A DNA stretch of 64,000 nucleotides from positions 34,624,697 through 34,688,696 of the forward strand of contig JAQNBH010000003.1 of NCBI GenBank assembly GCA_028752905.1, given 5' to 3'. Below, piece after piece: positions 47,827 to 61,036 of the stretch (position 1 is the stretch's first letter; each line of letters starts with the position of its first letter). Position numbers and translations under genes: made by a program. Source of the stretch: Cladorhizidae sp. MBARI D1340-BT2 (Eukaryota > Porifera > Demospongiae > Poecilosclerida > Cladorhizidae). The notes beneath the pieces are model-generated. The model had not been told where the DNA came from and made no database searches. It saw nothing but the letters and a program-made list of their open reading frames with translations.

Positions 47827-48307
47827 GTGGTTGCCTCTGAGTTAGCTCATGGCACCAGTGAGAGAGTAGGTCTGTACGGGAGACATGTGGTTGCCTCTGA
47901 GATAGCTCATGGCACCAGTGAGAGAGTAGGTTTGTACGGGAGACATGTGGTTGCCATTGAGTTAGCTCATGGCACCAGTGAGAGAGTAGGTATGTATGGG
48001 AGACATGTGGTTGCCTCTGAGTTAGCTCATGGCACCAGTGAGAGGGTAGGTCTGTACGGGAGACATGTGCTTGCCTCTGAGTTAGCTCATGGCACCAGTG
48101 AGAGAGTAGGTATGTACGGGAGACATGTGGTTGCCTCTGAGTTAGCTCATGCCACCAGTGAGAGAGTAGGTCTGTACGGGAGACATGTGGTTGCCTCTGA
48201 GATAGCTCATGGCACCAGTGAGAGAGTAGGTTTGTACGGGAGACATGTGGTTGCCTCTGAGTTAGCTCATGGCACCAGTGAGAGAGTAGGTCTGTACGGG
48301 AAGACAT
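47827..48307 (+). repeat. 8-monomer block
   Basis: 481 bp = 8 x 60 + 1, equivalent to the second half of a canonical HOR (c-cI-tN-a-cC-a-cI-t) with no 72-mer. Private marks are GAGAGGGTAGG near 48043 and CATGCCACC near 48148. Confidence 0.86.
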
Positions 48308-49580
48308 GTGGTTGCCTCTAAGTTAGCTCATGGGACCAGTGAGAGAGTAGATCTGTACGGGAGACATGTTGTTGCCTCTGAGATAGCTCATGGCACCAGT
48401 GAGAGAGTAGGTCTGTACGGGAGACATGTGGTTGCTTCTGAGATAACTCATGGCACCAGTGAGAGAGTAGGTTTGTACGGGAGACATGTGGTTGCCATTG
48501 AGTTAGCTCATGGCACCAGTGAGAGAGTAGCTATGTATGGGAGACATGTGGTTGCCTCTGAGTTAGCTCATGGCACCAGTGAGAGAGTAGGTCTGTACGG
48601 GAGACATGTGCTTGCCTCTGAGTTAGCTCATGGCACCAGTGAGAGAGTAGGTATGTATGGGAGACATGTGGTTGCCTCTAATTTAGCTCATGGCACCAGT
48701 GAGAGAGTAGGTCTGTACGGGAGACATGTGGTTGCCTCTGAGATAGCTCATGGCACCAATGAGAGAGTAGGTTTGTACGGGAGACATGTGGTTGCCTCTT
48801 AGTTAGCTCATGGCACCAGTGAGAGAGTAGGTCTGTACGGGAGACATGTGGTTACCTCTGAGATAGCTCATGGCACCAGTGAGAGAGTAGGTTTGTACGG
48901 GTGACATGTGGTTGCCATTGAGTTAGCTCATGGCACCAGTGAGAGAGTAGGTATGTATGGGAGACATGTGGTTGCCTCTGAGATAGCTCATGACATCAGT
49001 GAGAGAGTAGGTCTGTACGGGAGATATGTGTTTGCTTCTGAGTTAGCTCATGGCACCAGTGAGAGAGTACATGTACATGTAGGTCTGTACGGGAGACATG
49101 TGGTTGCCGCTGAGTTATCTCATGGCACCAGTGAGAGAGTAGGTCTGTACGGTAGACATGTGGTTGCCTCTGAGATAGCTCATGGCACCAGTGAGTGAGT
49201 AGGTTTGTACGGGAGACATGTGGTTGCCATTGAGTTAGCTCATGGCACCAGTGATAGAGTAGGTATGTATGGGAGACATGTGGTTGCCTCTGAGTTATCT
49301 CATGGCACCAGTGAGAGAGTAGGTCTGTATGGGAGACATGTGCTTGCCTCTGAGTTAGCTCATGGCACCAGTGAGAGAGTAGGTATGTACGGGAGACATG
49401 TGGTTGCCTCTGAGTTAGCTCATGGCACCAGTGAGAGAGTAGGTCTGTACGGGAGACATGTGGTTGCCTCTGAGATAGCTCATGGCACCAGTGAGAGAGT
49501 AGGTTTGTACGGGAGACATGTGGTTGCCTCTGAGTTAGCTCATGGCACCAGTGAGAGAGTAGGTCTGTACGGGAAGACAT
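48308..49580 (+). repeat. 21-monomer block containing the long-segment boundary
   Basis: 1,273 bp = 21 x 60 + 12 + 1. To about 48835 it resembles 38010-38390. From about 48836 it matches 4422 onward (offset 44414), including CGGGTGACATG near 48899 and AGTGAGTGAGTAGG near 49191. Confidence 0.87.
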
Positions 49581-50553
49581 GTAGTTGCCTCTGAGTTAGC
49601 TCATGGGACCAGTGAGAGAGTAGGTCTGTACGGGAGACATGTGGTTGCCTCTGAGATAGCTCATGGCACCAGTGAGAGAGTAGGTTTGTACGGGAGACAT
49701 GTGGTTGCCTCTGAGTTAGCTCATGGCACCAGTGAGAGAGTAGGTATGTACGGGAGACATGTGGTTGCCTCTGAGTTAGCTCATGGCACCAGTGAGAGAG
49801 TAGGTCTGTACGGGAGACATGTGGTTGCCTCTGAGTTAGCTCATGGCACTAGTGAGAGAGTAGGTCTGTACGGGAGACATGTGGTTGCCTCTAAGTTAGC
49901 TCATGGCACCAGTGAGAGAGTAGGTTTGTATGTGAGATATGTGTTTGCCTCTGAGTTAGCTAATGGCACCAGTGAGAGAGTACATGTACATGTAGGTCTG
50001 TACGGGAGACATGTGGTTGCCGCTGAGTTATCTCATGGCACCAGTGAGAGAGTAGGTCTGTATGGGAGACATGTGGTTGCCTCTGAGTTAGCTCAAGGCA
50101 CCAGTGAGAGAGTAGGTCTGTACAGGAGACATGTGGTTGCCTCTGAGATAGCTCATGGCACCAGTGAGAGAGTAGATTTGTACAGGAGATATGTGGTTGC
50201 CATTGAGTTAGCTCATGGCACCAGTAAGAGAGTAGGTATGTATGGGAGACAAGTGGTTGCCTCTGAGTTAGCTCATGACATCAGTGAGAGAGTAGGTCTG
50301 TACGGGAGACATGTGCTTGCCTCTGAGTTAGCTCATGGCACCAGTGAGAGAGTAGGTATGTACGGGAGACATGTGGTTGCCTCTGAGTTAGCTCATGGCA
50401 CCAGTGAGAGAGCAGATGTGTACGGGAGACATGTGGTTGCCTCTGAGATAGCTCATGGCACCAGTGAGAGAGTAGGTTTGTACGGGAGACATGTGGTTGC
50501 CTCTGAGTTAGCTCATGGCACCAGTGAGAGAGTAGGTCTGTACGGGAAGACAT
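49581..50553 (+). repeat. Canonical 16-monomer HOR unit
   Basis: Offset 44414 from 5167-6139, with CATGTAGTTGCC, GCTAATGGC, GCTCAAGGC and GAGCAGATGTG retained. Differences seen include TACAGGAGACATG near 50121 and AGGAGATATG near 50184. Confidence 0.9.
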
Positions 50554-51526
50554 GTGGTTGCCTCTGAGTTAGCTCATGGGACCAGTGAGAGAGTAAGTCT
50601 GTACGGGAGACATGTGGTTGCCTCTGAGATAGCTCATGGCACTAGTGAGAGAGTAGGTTTGTACGGGAGACATGTGGTTGCCTCTGAGTTAGCTCATGGC
50701 ACCAGTGAGAGAGTAGGTATGTACGGGAGACATGTGGTTGCCTCTGAGTTAGCTCATGGCACCAGTGAGAGAGTAAGTCTGTATGGGAGACATGTGGTTG
50801 CCTCTGAGTTAGCTCATGGCACCAGTGCGAGAGTAGGTCTGTACGGGAGACATGTGGTTGCCTCTAAGTTAGCTCATGGCACCAGTGAGAGAGTAAGTTT
50901 GTACGGGAGATATGTGTTTGCTTCTGAGTTAGCTCATGGCACCATTGAGAGAGTACATGTACATGTAAGTCTGTACGGGAGACATGTGGTTGCCGCTGAT
51001 TTATCTCATGGCACCATTGAGAGAGTAGGTCTGTATGGGAGACATGTGGTTGCCTCTGAGTTAGCTCATGGCACCAGTGAGAGAGTAGGTCTGTACGGGA
51101 GACATGTGGTTGCCTCTGAGATAGCTCATGGCACCAGTGAGAGAGTAGGTTTGTATGGGAGATATGTGATTGCCATTGAGTTAGCTCATGGCACCAGTGA
51201 GAGAGTAGGTATGTATGGGAGACATGTGGTTGCCTCTGAGTTAGCTCATGGCACCAGTGAGAGAGTAGGTCTGTACGGGAGACATGTGCTTGCCTCTGAA
51301 TTAGCTCATTGCACCAGTGAGAGAGTAGGTATGTACGGGAGACATGTGGTTGCCTCTGAGTTAGCTCATGGCACCAGTGAGAGAGTAGGTCTGTACGGGA
51401 GACATGTGGTTGCCTCTGAGATAGCTCATGGCACTAGTGAGAGAGTAGGTTTGTACGGGAGACATGTGGTTGCCTCTGAGTTAGCTCATGGCACCAGTGA
51501 GAGAGTAGGTCTGTACGGGAAGACAT
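50554..51526 (+). repeat. Canonical 16-monomer HOR unit
   Basis: Offset 44414 from 6140-7112, with private GCTCATTGCACC near 51306. It was duplicated in tandem into the next block. Confidence 0.9.
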
Positions 51527-52439
51527 GTGGTTGCCTCTGAGTTAGTTCATGGCACCAGTGAGAGAGTAGGTTTGTACGGGAGACATGTGGTTGCCTCTGA
51601 GTTAGCTCATGGCACCAGTGAGAGAGTAGGTATGTACGGGAGACATGTGGTTGCCTCTGAGTTAGCTCATGGCACCAGTGAGAGAGTAAGTCTGTATGGG
51701 AGACATGTGGTTGCCTCTGAGTTAGCTCATGGCACCAGTGCGAGAGTAGGTCTGTACGGGAGACATGTGGTTGCCTCTAAGTTAGCTCATGGCACCAGTG
51801 AGAGAGTAAGTTTGTACGGGAGATATGTGTTTGCTTCTGAGTTAGCTCATGGCACCATTGAGAGAGTACATGTACATGTAAGTCTGTACGGGAGACATGT
51901 GGTTGCCGCTGATTTATCTCATGGCACCATTGAGAGAGTAGGTCTGTATGGGAGACATGTGGTTGCCTCTGAGTTAGCTCATGGCACCAGTGAGAGAGTA
52001 GGTCTGTACGGGAGACATGTGGTTGCCTCTGAGATAGCTCATGGCACCAGTGAGAGAGTAGGTTTGTATGGGAGATATGTGATTGCCATTGAGTTAGCTC
52101 ATGGCACCAGTGAGAGAGTAGGTATGTATGGGAGACATGTGGTTGCCTCTGAGTTAGCTCATGGCACCAGTGAGAGAGTAGGTCTGTACGGGAGACATGT
52201 GCTTGCCTCTGAATTAGCTCATTGCACCAGTGAGAGAGTAGGTATGTACGGGAGACATGTGGTTGCCTCTGAGTTAGCTCATGGCACCAGTGAGAGAGTA
52301 GGTCTGTACGGGAGACATGTGGTTGCCTCTGAGATAGCTCATGGCACTAGTGAGAGAGTAGGTTTGTACGGGAGACATGTGGTTGCCTCTGAGTTAGCTC
52401 ATGGCACCAGTGAGAGAGTAGGTCTGTACGGGAAGACAT
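51527..52439 (+). repeat. 15-monomer tandem copy of the preceding HOR
   Basis: 913 bp = 15 x 60 + 12 + 1. It repeats the marks of 50554-51526, including GCTCATTGCACC near 52219. It lacks the cI monomer after the 61-mer, and the 61-mer is followed by GTTCATGGCACC. There is no counterpart between 7112 and 7113, so this is a lineage-specific gain. Confidence 0.9.
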
Positions 52440-53784
52440 GTGGTTGCCTCTGAGTTAGTTCATGGCACCAGTGAGAGAGTAGGTCTGTACGGGAGACATG
52501 TGGTTGCCTCTAAGTTAGCTCATGGCACCAGTGAGAGAGTAGGTTTGTACGGGAGATATGTGTTTGCTTATGAGTTAGCTCATGGCACCAGTGAGAGAGC
52601 ACATGTACATGTAGGTCTGTACGGGAGACATGTGGTTGCCGCTGAGTTATCTCATGGCACCAGTGAGAGAGTAGGTCTGTATGGGAGACATGTGGTTGCC
52701 TCTGAGTTAGCTCATGGCACCAGTGAGAGAGTAGGTCTGTACGGGAGACATGTGGTTGCCTCTGAGATAGCTCATGCCACCAGTGAGAGAGTAGGTTTGT
52801 ACGGGAGACATGTGGTTGCCATTGAGTTAGCTCATGGCACCAGTGAGAGAGTAGGTATGTATAGGAGACATGTGGTTGCCTCTGAGTTAGCTCATGGCAC
52901 CAGTGAGAGAGTAGGTCTGTACGGGAGCCATGTGCTTGCCTCTGAGTTAGCTCATGGCACCAGTGAGAGAGTAGGTATGTACGGGAGACATGTGGTTGCC
53001 TCTGAGTTAGCGCATGGCAACAGTGAGAGAGTAGGTCTGTACGGGAGACATGTGGTTGCCTCTGAGTTAGCTCATGGCAACAGTGAGAGAGTAGGTATGT
53101 ACGGGAGACATGTGGTTGCCTCTGAGTTAGCTCATGGCACCAGTGAGAGAGTAGGTCTGTACGGGAGACATGTGGTTGCCTCTAAGTTAGCTCATGGCAC
53201 CAGTGAGAGAGTACATGTACATGTAGATCTGTACGGGAGACATGTGGTTGCCGCTGAGTTATCTCATGGCACCAGTGAGAGAGTAGGTCTGTATGGGAGA
53301 CATTTGGTTGCCTCTGAGTTAGCTCATGGCACCAGTGAGGGAGTAGGTCTGTACGGGAGACATGTGGTTGCCTCTGAGATAGCTCATGGCACCAGTGAGA
53401 GAGTAGGTTTGTATGGGAGACATGTGGCTGCCATTGAGTTAGCTCATGGCACCAATGAGAGATTAGGTTTGTATGGGAGACATGTGGTTGCCTCTGAGTT
53501 AGCTCATGGCACCAGTGAGAGAGTAGGTCTGTACGGGAGACATGTGCTTGCCTCTGAATTAGCTCATGGCACCAGTGAGAGAGTAGGTATGTACGGGAGA
53601 CATGTGGTTGCCTCTGAGTTAGCTCATGGCACCAGTGAGAGAGTAGGTCTGTACGGGAGACATGTGGTTGCCTCTGAGATAGCTCATGGCACCAGTGAGA
53701 GAGTAGGTCTGTACTGGAGACATGTGGTTGCCTCTGAATTAGCTCATGGCACCAGTGAGAGAGTAGGTCTGTACGGGAAGACAT
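52440..53784 (+). repeat. HOR block, 22 monomers
   Basis: 1,345 bp = 22 x 60 + 2 x 12 + 1. Paralogue of 7113-8689 with a net loss of monomers at the left end, but with an intact monomer near 53630 where the other copy has lost 8 bp. Confidence 0.88.
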
Positions 53785-54697
53785 GTGGTTGCCTCTGAGT
53801 TAGCTCATGGGACCAGTGAGAGAGTAGGTCTGTACGGGAGACATGTGGTTGCCTCTGAGATAGCTCATGGCACCAGTGAGAGAGTAGGTTTGTATGGGAG
53901 ACATGTGGTTGCCTCTGAGTTAGCTCATGGCACCAGTGGGAGAGAAGGTATGTACGGGAGACATGTGGTTGCCTCTGAGTTAGCTCATGGCACCAGTGAG
54001 AGAGTAGGTCTGTACGGGAGACATGTGGTTGCCTCTGAGTTAGCTCATGGCACCAGTGAGAGAGTAGGTCTGTATGGTAGACATGTGGTTGCCTCTAGGT
54101 TACCTCATGGCACCAGTGAGAGAGTAGGTTTGTGCGGGAGGTATGTGTTTGCTTCTGAGTTAGCTCATGGCACCAGTGAGAGAGTACATGTACATGTAGG
54201 TCTGTACGGGAGACATGTGGTTGCCGCTGAGTTATCTCATGGCACCAGTGAGAGAGTAGGTCTGTACGGGAGACATGTGGTTGCCTCTGAGTTAGCTCAT
54301 GGCACCAGTGAGAGAGTAGGTCTGTACGGGAGACATGTGGTTGCCTCTGAGATAGCTCATGGCACCAGTGATAGAGTAGGTTTGTACAGGAGACATGTGG
54401 TTGCCATTGAGTTAGCTCATGGCACCAGTGAGAGAGTATGTATGTATGGGAGACATGTGGTTGCCTCTGAGTTAGCTCATGGCACCAGTGAGAGAGTAGA
54501 TCTGTATGGGAGACATGTGCTTGCCTCTGAGTTAGCTCATGGCACCAGTAAGAGAGTAGGTCTGTACGGGAGACATGTGGTTGCCTCAGTGATAGCTCAT
54601 GGCACCAGTGAGAGAGTAGGTTTGTACGGGAGACATGTGGTTGCCTCTGAGTTAGCTCATAGCACCAGTGAGAGAGTAGGTCTGTAAGTGAAGACAT
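53785..54697 (+). repeat. HOR block, 15 monomers
   Basis: Paralogue of 8690-9602 (offset 45095), sharing GTGGGAGAGAAGG and CCTCAGTGATAG. Its closing 61-mer is a variant reading CTGTAAGTGAAGACATG. Confidence 0.88.
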
Positions 54698-56042
54698 GTG
54701 GTTGCCTCTGAGTTAGTACATGGGACCAGTGAGAGAGTAGGTCTGTACGGGAGACATGTGGTTGCCTCTGAGATAGCTCATGGCACCAGTGAGAGAGTAG
54801 GTTTGTACGGGAGACATGTGGTTGCCTCTGAGTTAGCTCATGGCACTAGTGAGAGAGTAGGTCTGTACGGGAGACATGTGGTTGCCTCTAAGTTAGCTCA
54901 TGGCACCAGTGAGAGAGTAGGTTTTTACGGGAGATATGTGTTTGCTTCTGAGTTAGCTCATGGCACCAGTGAGAGAGTACATGTACATGTAGGTCTGTAT
55001 GGGAGACATGTGGTTGCCGCTGAGTTATCTCATGGCACCAGTGAGAGAGTAGGTCTGTACGGGAGACATGTGGTTGCCTCTGAGTTAGCTCATGGTACAA
55101 GTGAGAGAGTAGGTCTGTACGGGAGACATGTGGTTGCCTCTGAGATAGCTCATGGCACCAGTGAGAGAGTAGGTTTGTACGGGAGACATGTGGTTGCCAT
55201 TGAGTTAGCTCATGGCACCAGTGAGAGAGTAGGTATGTATGGGAGACATGTGGTTGCCTCTGAGTTAGCTCATGGCACCAGTGAGAGAGTAGGTCTGTAC
55301 GGGAGACATGTGCTTGCCTCTGAATTAGCTCATGGCACCAGTGAGAGAGTAGGTATGTACGGGAGACATGTGGTTGCCTCTGAGTTAGCTCATGGCACCA
55401 GTGAGAGAGTAGGTCTGTACGGGAGACATGTGGTTGCCTCTAAGTTAGCTCATGGCACCAGTGAGAGAGTACATGTACATGTAGGTCTGTACGGGAGACA
55501 TGTGGTTGCCGCTGAGTTATCTCATGGCACCAGTGAGAGAGTAGGTCTGTACGGGAGACATGTGGTGGCCTCTGAGTTAGCTCATGGAACCAGTGAGAGA
55601 GAAGGTCTGTACGGGAGACATGTGGTTGCCGCTGAGATAGCTCATGGCATCAGTGAGAGAGTAGGTTTGTATGGGAGACATGTGGTTGCCATTGAGTTAG
55701 CTCATGGCACCAATGAGAGAGTAGGTATGTATGGGAGACATGTAGTTGCCTCTGAGTTAGCTCATGGCACCAGTGAGAGAGTAGGTCTGTACGGGAGACA
55801 TGTGTTTGCCTCTGAATTAGCTCATGGCACCAGTGAGAGAGTAGGTATGTACGGGAGACATGTGGTTGCCTCTGAGTTAGCTCATGGCACCAGTGAGAGA
55901 GTAGGTCTGTACGAGAGACATGTGGTTGCCTCTGAGATAGCTCATGGCACAAGTGAGAGAGTAGGTCTGTACTGGAGACATGTGGTTGCCTCTGAATTAG
56001 TTCATGGCACCAGTGAGAGAGTAGGTCTGTACGGGAAGACAT
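54698..56042 (+). repeat. HOR block, 22 monomers
   Basis: Paralogue of 9603-10946 (offset 45095-45096). Private marks are CATGTGGTGGCC near 55560 and GAGAGAGAAGG near 55597. Confidence 0.88.
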
Positions 56043-59000
56043 GTGGTTGCCTCTGAGTTAGCTCATGGGACCAGTGAGAGAGTAGGTCTCTACGGAAGAC
56101 ATGTGGTTGCCTCTGAGTTAGCTCATGGCACCAGTGAGAGAGTAGGTATGTACGGGAGACATGTGATTGCCTCTGAGTTAGCTCATGGCACCAGTGAGGG
56201 AGTAGGTCTGTACGGGAGACATGTGGTTGCCTCTGAGTTAGCTCATGGCACCAGTGAGAGAGTAGGTCTGTACGGCAGACATGTGGTTGCCTCTAAGTTA
56301 GCTCATGGCACCAGTGAGAGAGTAGGTTTGTACGGGAGATATGTGTTTGCTTCTGAGTTAGCTCATGGCACCAGTGAGGGAGTACATGTACATGTAGGTC
56401 TGTACGGGAGACATGTGGTTGCCGCTGAGTTATCTTATGGCACCAGTGAGAGAGTAGGTCTGTACGGGAGACATGTGGTTGCCTCTGAGTTAGCTCATGG
56501 CACCAGTGAGAGAGTAGGTCTGTACGTGAGACATGTGGTTGCCTCAGAGATAGCTCATGGCACTAGTGATAGAGTAGGTTTGTACAGGAGACATGTGGTT
56601 GCCATTGAGTTAGCTCATGGCACCAGTGAGAGAGTAGGTATGTATGGGAGACATGTGGTTGCCTCTGAGTAAGCTCATGGCACCAATGAGAGAGTAGGTC
56701 TGTATGGGAGACATGTGCTTGCCTCTGAGTTAGCTCATGGCACCAGTGAGAGAGTAGGTATGTACGGGAGACATGTGGTTGCCTCTGAGTTAGCTCATGG
56801 CACCAGTGAGAGAGTAGGTCTGTACGGGAGACATGTGGTTGACTCTGAGATAGCTCATGGCACCAGTGAGAGAGTAGGTTTGTACGGGAGACTTGTGGTT
56901 GCCTCTGAGTTAGCTCATGGGACCAGTGAGAGAGTAGGTCTGTACGGGAGACATGTGGTTGCCTCTAAGATAGCTCATGGCACCAGTGAGAGAGTAGGTT
57001 TGTACGGGAGACATGTGGTTGCCTCTGAGTTAGCTCATGGCACCAGTGAGAGAGTAGGTATGTACGGGAGACATGTGGTTACCTCTGAGTTAGTTCATGG
57101 CACCAGTGAGAGAGTAGGTCTGTATGGGACACATGTGGTTGCCTCTGAGTTAGCTCATGGCACCAGTGAGAGAGTAGGTCTGTACGGGAGACATGTGGTT
57201 GCCTCTAAGTTAGCTCATGTCACCAGTGAGAGAGTAGGTTTGTACGGGAGATATGTGTTTGCTTCTGAGTTAGCTCATGGCACAAGTGAGAGAGTACATG
57301 TACATGTAGGTCTGTACGGGAGACATGTGGTTGCCGCTGAGTTATCTCATGGCACCAGTGAGAGAGTAGGTCTGTACGGGAGACATGTGGTTGCCTCTGA
57401 GATAGCTCATGGCACCAGTGAGAGAGTAGGTTTGTACGGGAGACATGTGGTTGCCATTGAGTTAGCTCATGGCACCAGTGAGAGAGTAGGTATGTATGGG
57501 AGACATGTGGTTGACTCTGAGTTAGCTCATGGCACCAGTGAGAGAGTAGTTCTGTATGGGAGACATGTGGTTGCCTCTGAGTTAGCTCATGGCACCAGTG
57601 AGAGAGTAGTTCTGTACGGGAGACATGTTCTTGCCTCTGAGTTAGCTCATGGCACCAGTGAGAGAGTAGGTATGTACGGGAGACATGTGGTTGCCTCTGA
57701 GTTAGTTCATGGCACCAGTGAGAGAGTAGGTCTGTACGGGAGACATGTGGTTGCCTCTGAGTTAGCTCATGGCACCAGTGAGAGAGTAGGTCTGTACGGC
57801 AGACATGTGGTTGCCTCTAAGTTAGCTCATGGCACCAGTGAGAGAGTAGGTTTGTACGGGAGATATGTGTTTGCTTCTGAGTTAGCTCATGGCACCAGTG
57901 AGAGAGTACATGTACATGTAGGTCTGTATGGGAGACATGTGGTTGCCGCTGAGTTATCTCATGGCACCAGTGAGAGAGTAGGTCTGTACGGGAGACATGT
58001 GTTTGCCTCTGAGTTAGCTCATGGCACCAGTGAGAGTGTAGGTCTGTACGGGAGACATGTGGTTGCCTCTGAGATAGCTCATGGCACCAGTGAGAGAGTA
58101 GGTTTGTACGGGAGACATGTGGTTGCCATTGAGTTAGCTCATGGCACCAGTGAGAGAGTAGGTATGTATGGGAGACATGTGGTTGCCTCTGAGTTAGCTC
58201 ATGGCACCAGTGAGAGAGTAGGTCTGTACGGGAGACATGTGCTTGCCTCTGAGTTAGCTCATGGCACCAGTGAGAGAGTAGGTATGTATGGGAGACATGT
58301 GGTTGCCTCTGAGTTAGCTCATGGCACCAGTGAGAGAGTAGGTCTGTACGGGAGACATGTCGTTGCCTCTGAGTTAGCTCATGGCACCAGTGAGAGAGTA
58401 GGTATGTACGGGAGACATGTGGTTGCCTCTGAGTTAGCTCATGGCACCAGTGAGAGAGTAGGTCTGTACGGGAGACATGTGGTTGCCTCTAAGTTAGCTC
58501 ATGGCACCAGTGAGAGAGTACATGTACATGTAGGTCTGTATGGGAGACATGTGGTTGCAGCTAAGTTATCTCATGGCACCAGTGAGAGAGTAGGTCTGTA
58601 CGGGAGACATCTGGTTGCCTCTGAGTTAGCTCATGGCACCAGTGAGAGAGTAGGTCTGTACGGGAGACATGTGGTTGCAGCTAAGTTATCTCATGGCACC
58701 AGTGAGAGAGTAGGTCTGTACGGGAGACATCTGGTTGCCTCTGAGTTAGCTCATGGCACCAGTGAGAGAGTAGGTCTGTACGGGAGACATGTGGTTGCCT
58801 CTGAGATAGCTCATGGCATCAGTGAGAGAGTAGGTTTGTATGGGAGACATGTGGTTGCCATTGAGTTAGCTCATGGCACCAATGAGAGAGTAGGTATGTA
58901 TGGGAGACATGTGGTTGCCTCTGAGTTAGCTCATGGCACCAGTGAGAGAGTAGGTCTGTACGGGAGACATGTGCTTGCCTCTGAATTAGCTCATGGCACC

Positions 59001-59211
59001 AGTGAGAGAGTAGGTATGTACGGGAGACATGTGGTTGCCTCTGAGTTAGCTCATGGCACCAGTGAGAGAGTAGGTCTGTACGGGAGACATGTGGTTGCCT
59101 CTGAGATAGCTCATGGCACCAGTGAGAGAGTAGGTCTGTACTGGAGACATGTGGTTGCCTCTGAATTAGCTCATGGCACCAGTGAAAGAGTAGGTCTGTA
59201 CGGGAAGACAT
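56043..59211 (+). repeat. HOR block, 52 monomers
   Basis: 3,169 bp = 52 x 60 + 4 x 12 + 1. Paralogue of 10947-15040 without the extra 973-bp and 612-bp copies. It has a private two-monomer (120 bp) duplication near 58556-58795 in which GCAGCTAAGTTATCT and CATCTGGTT occur twice. Confidence 0.88.
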
Positions 59212-61036
59212 GTGGTTGCCTCTTAGTTAGCTAATGGGACCGGTGAGAGAGTTGGTCTGTACGGGAGACATGTGGTTGCCTCTGAGTTAGCTCATGGCAC
59301 CAGTGAGAGAGTAGGTATGTACGGGAGACATGTGGTTGCCTCTGAGTTAGCTCATGGCACCAGTGAGAGAGTAGGTCTGTACGGGAGACATGTGGTTGCC
59401 TTTGAGTTAGCTCATGGCACCAGTGAGAGAGTAGGTCTGTACGGCAGAAATGTGGTTGCCTCTAAGTTAGCTCATGGCACCAGTGAGAGAGTAGGTTTGT
59501 ACGGGAGATATGTGTTTGCTTCTGAGTTAGCTCATGGCACCAGTGAGAGAGTACATGTACATGTAGGTCTGTACGGGAGACATGTGGTTGCCGCTGAGTT
59601 ATCTCATGGCACCAGTGAGAGAGTAGGTATGTACGGGAGACATGTGGTTGCCTCTGAGTTAGCTCATGGCACCAGTGAGAGAGTAGGTCTGTACGGGAGA
59701 CATGTGGTTGCCTCAGAGATAGCTCATGGCACCAGTGATAGAGTAGGTTTATACAGGAGACATGTGGTTGCCATTGAGTTAGCTCATGGAACCAGTGAGA
59801 GAGTAGGTATGTATGGGAGACATGTGGTTGCCTCTGAGTTAGCTCATGGCACCAGTGAGAGAGTAGGTCTGTATGGGAGACATGTGCTTGCCTCTGAGTT
59901 AGCTCATGGCACCAGTGAGAGAGTAGGTATGTACGGGAGACATGTGGTTGCCTCTGAGTTAGCTCATGGCACCAGTGAGAGAGTAGGTCTGTACGGGAGA
60001 CATGTGGTTGCCTCTGAGATAGCTCATGGCACCAGTGAGAGAGTAGGTTTGTACGGGAGACATGTGGTTGCCTCTGAGTTAGCTCATGGGACCAGTGAGA
60101 GAGTAGGTCTGTACGGGAGACATGTGGTTGCCTCTAAGATAGCTCATGGCACCAGTGAGAGAGTAGGTTTGTACAGGAGACATGTGGTTGCCTCTGAGTT
60201 AGCTCATGGCACCAGTGAGAGAGTAGGTATGTACGGGAGATATGTGGTTACCTCTGAGTTAGTTCATGGCACCAGTGAGAGAGTAGGTCTGTATGGGACA
60301 CACGTGGTTGCCTCTGAGTTAGCTCATGGCACCAGTGAGAGAGTAGGTCTGTACGGGAGACATGTGGTTGCCTCTAAGATAGCTCATGGCACCAGTGAGA
60401 GAGTAGGTTTGTACGGGAGATATGTGTTTGCTTCTGAGTTAGCTTATGGCACAAGTGAGAGAGTACATGTACATGTAGGTCTGTACGGGAGACATGTGGT
60501 TGCCGCTGAGTTATCTCATGGCACCAGTGAGAGAGTAGGTCTGTACGGGAGACATGTGGTTACCTCTGAGTTAGCTCATGGCACCAGTGAGAGAGTAGGT
60601 CTGTACGGGAGGCATGTGGTTGCCTCTGAGATAGCTCATGGCACCAGTGAGAGAGTAGGTTTGTACGGGACACATGTGGTTGCCATTGAGTTAGCTCATG
60701 GCACCAGTGAGAGAGTAGGTATGTATGGGAGACATGTGGTTGCATCTGAGTTAGCTCATGGCACCAGTGAGAGAGTAGTTCTGTACGGGAGACATGTGCT
60801 TGCCTCTGAGTTAGCTCATGGCACCAGTGAGAGAGTAGGTATGTACGGGAGACATGTGGTTGCCTCTGAGTTAGCTCATGGCACCAGTGAGAGAGTAGGT
60901 CTGTACGGGAGACATGTGGTTGACTCTGAGATAGCTCATGGCACAAGTGAGAGAGTAGGTTTGTACGGGAGACATGTGGTTGCCTCTGAGTTAACTCATA
61001 GCACCAGTGAGAGAGTAGGTCTGTACGGGAAGACAT
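59212..61036 (+). repeat. 30-monomer block, copy 5
   Basis: Offset 40750 from 18462-20286. It differs by GGCAGAAATGTGG near 59445, GATATGTG rather than GAGATGTG near 59507, and GCTTATGGC near 60442. Confidence 0.9.
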
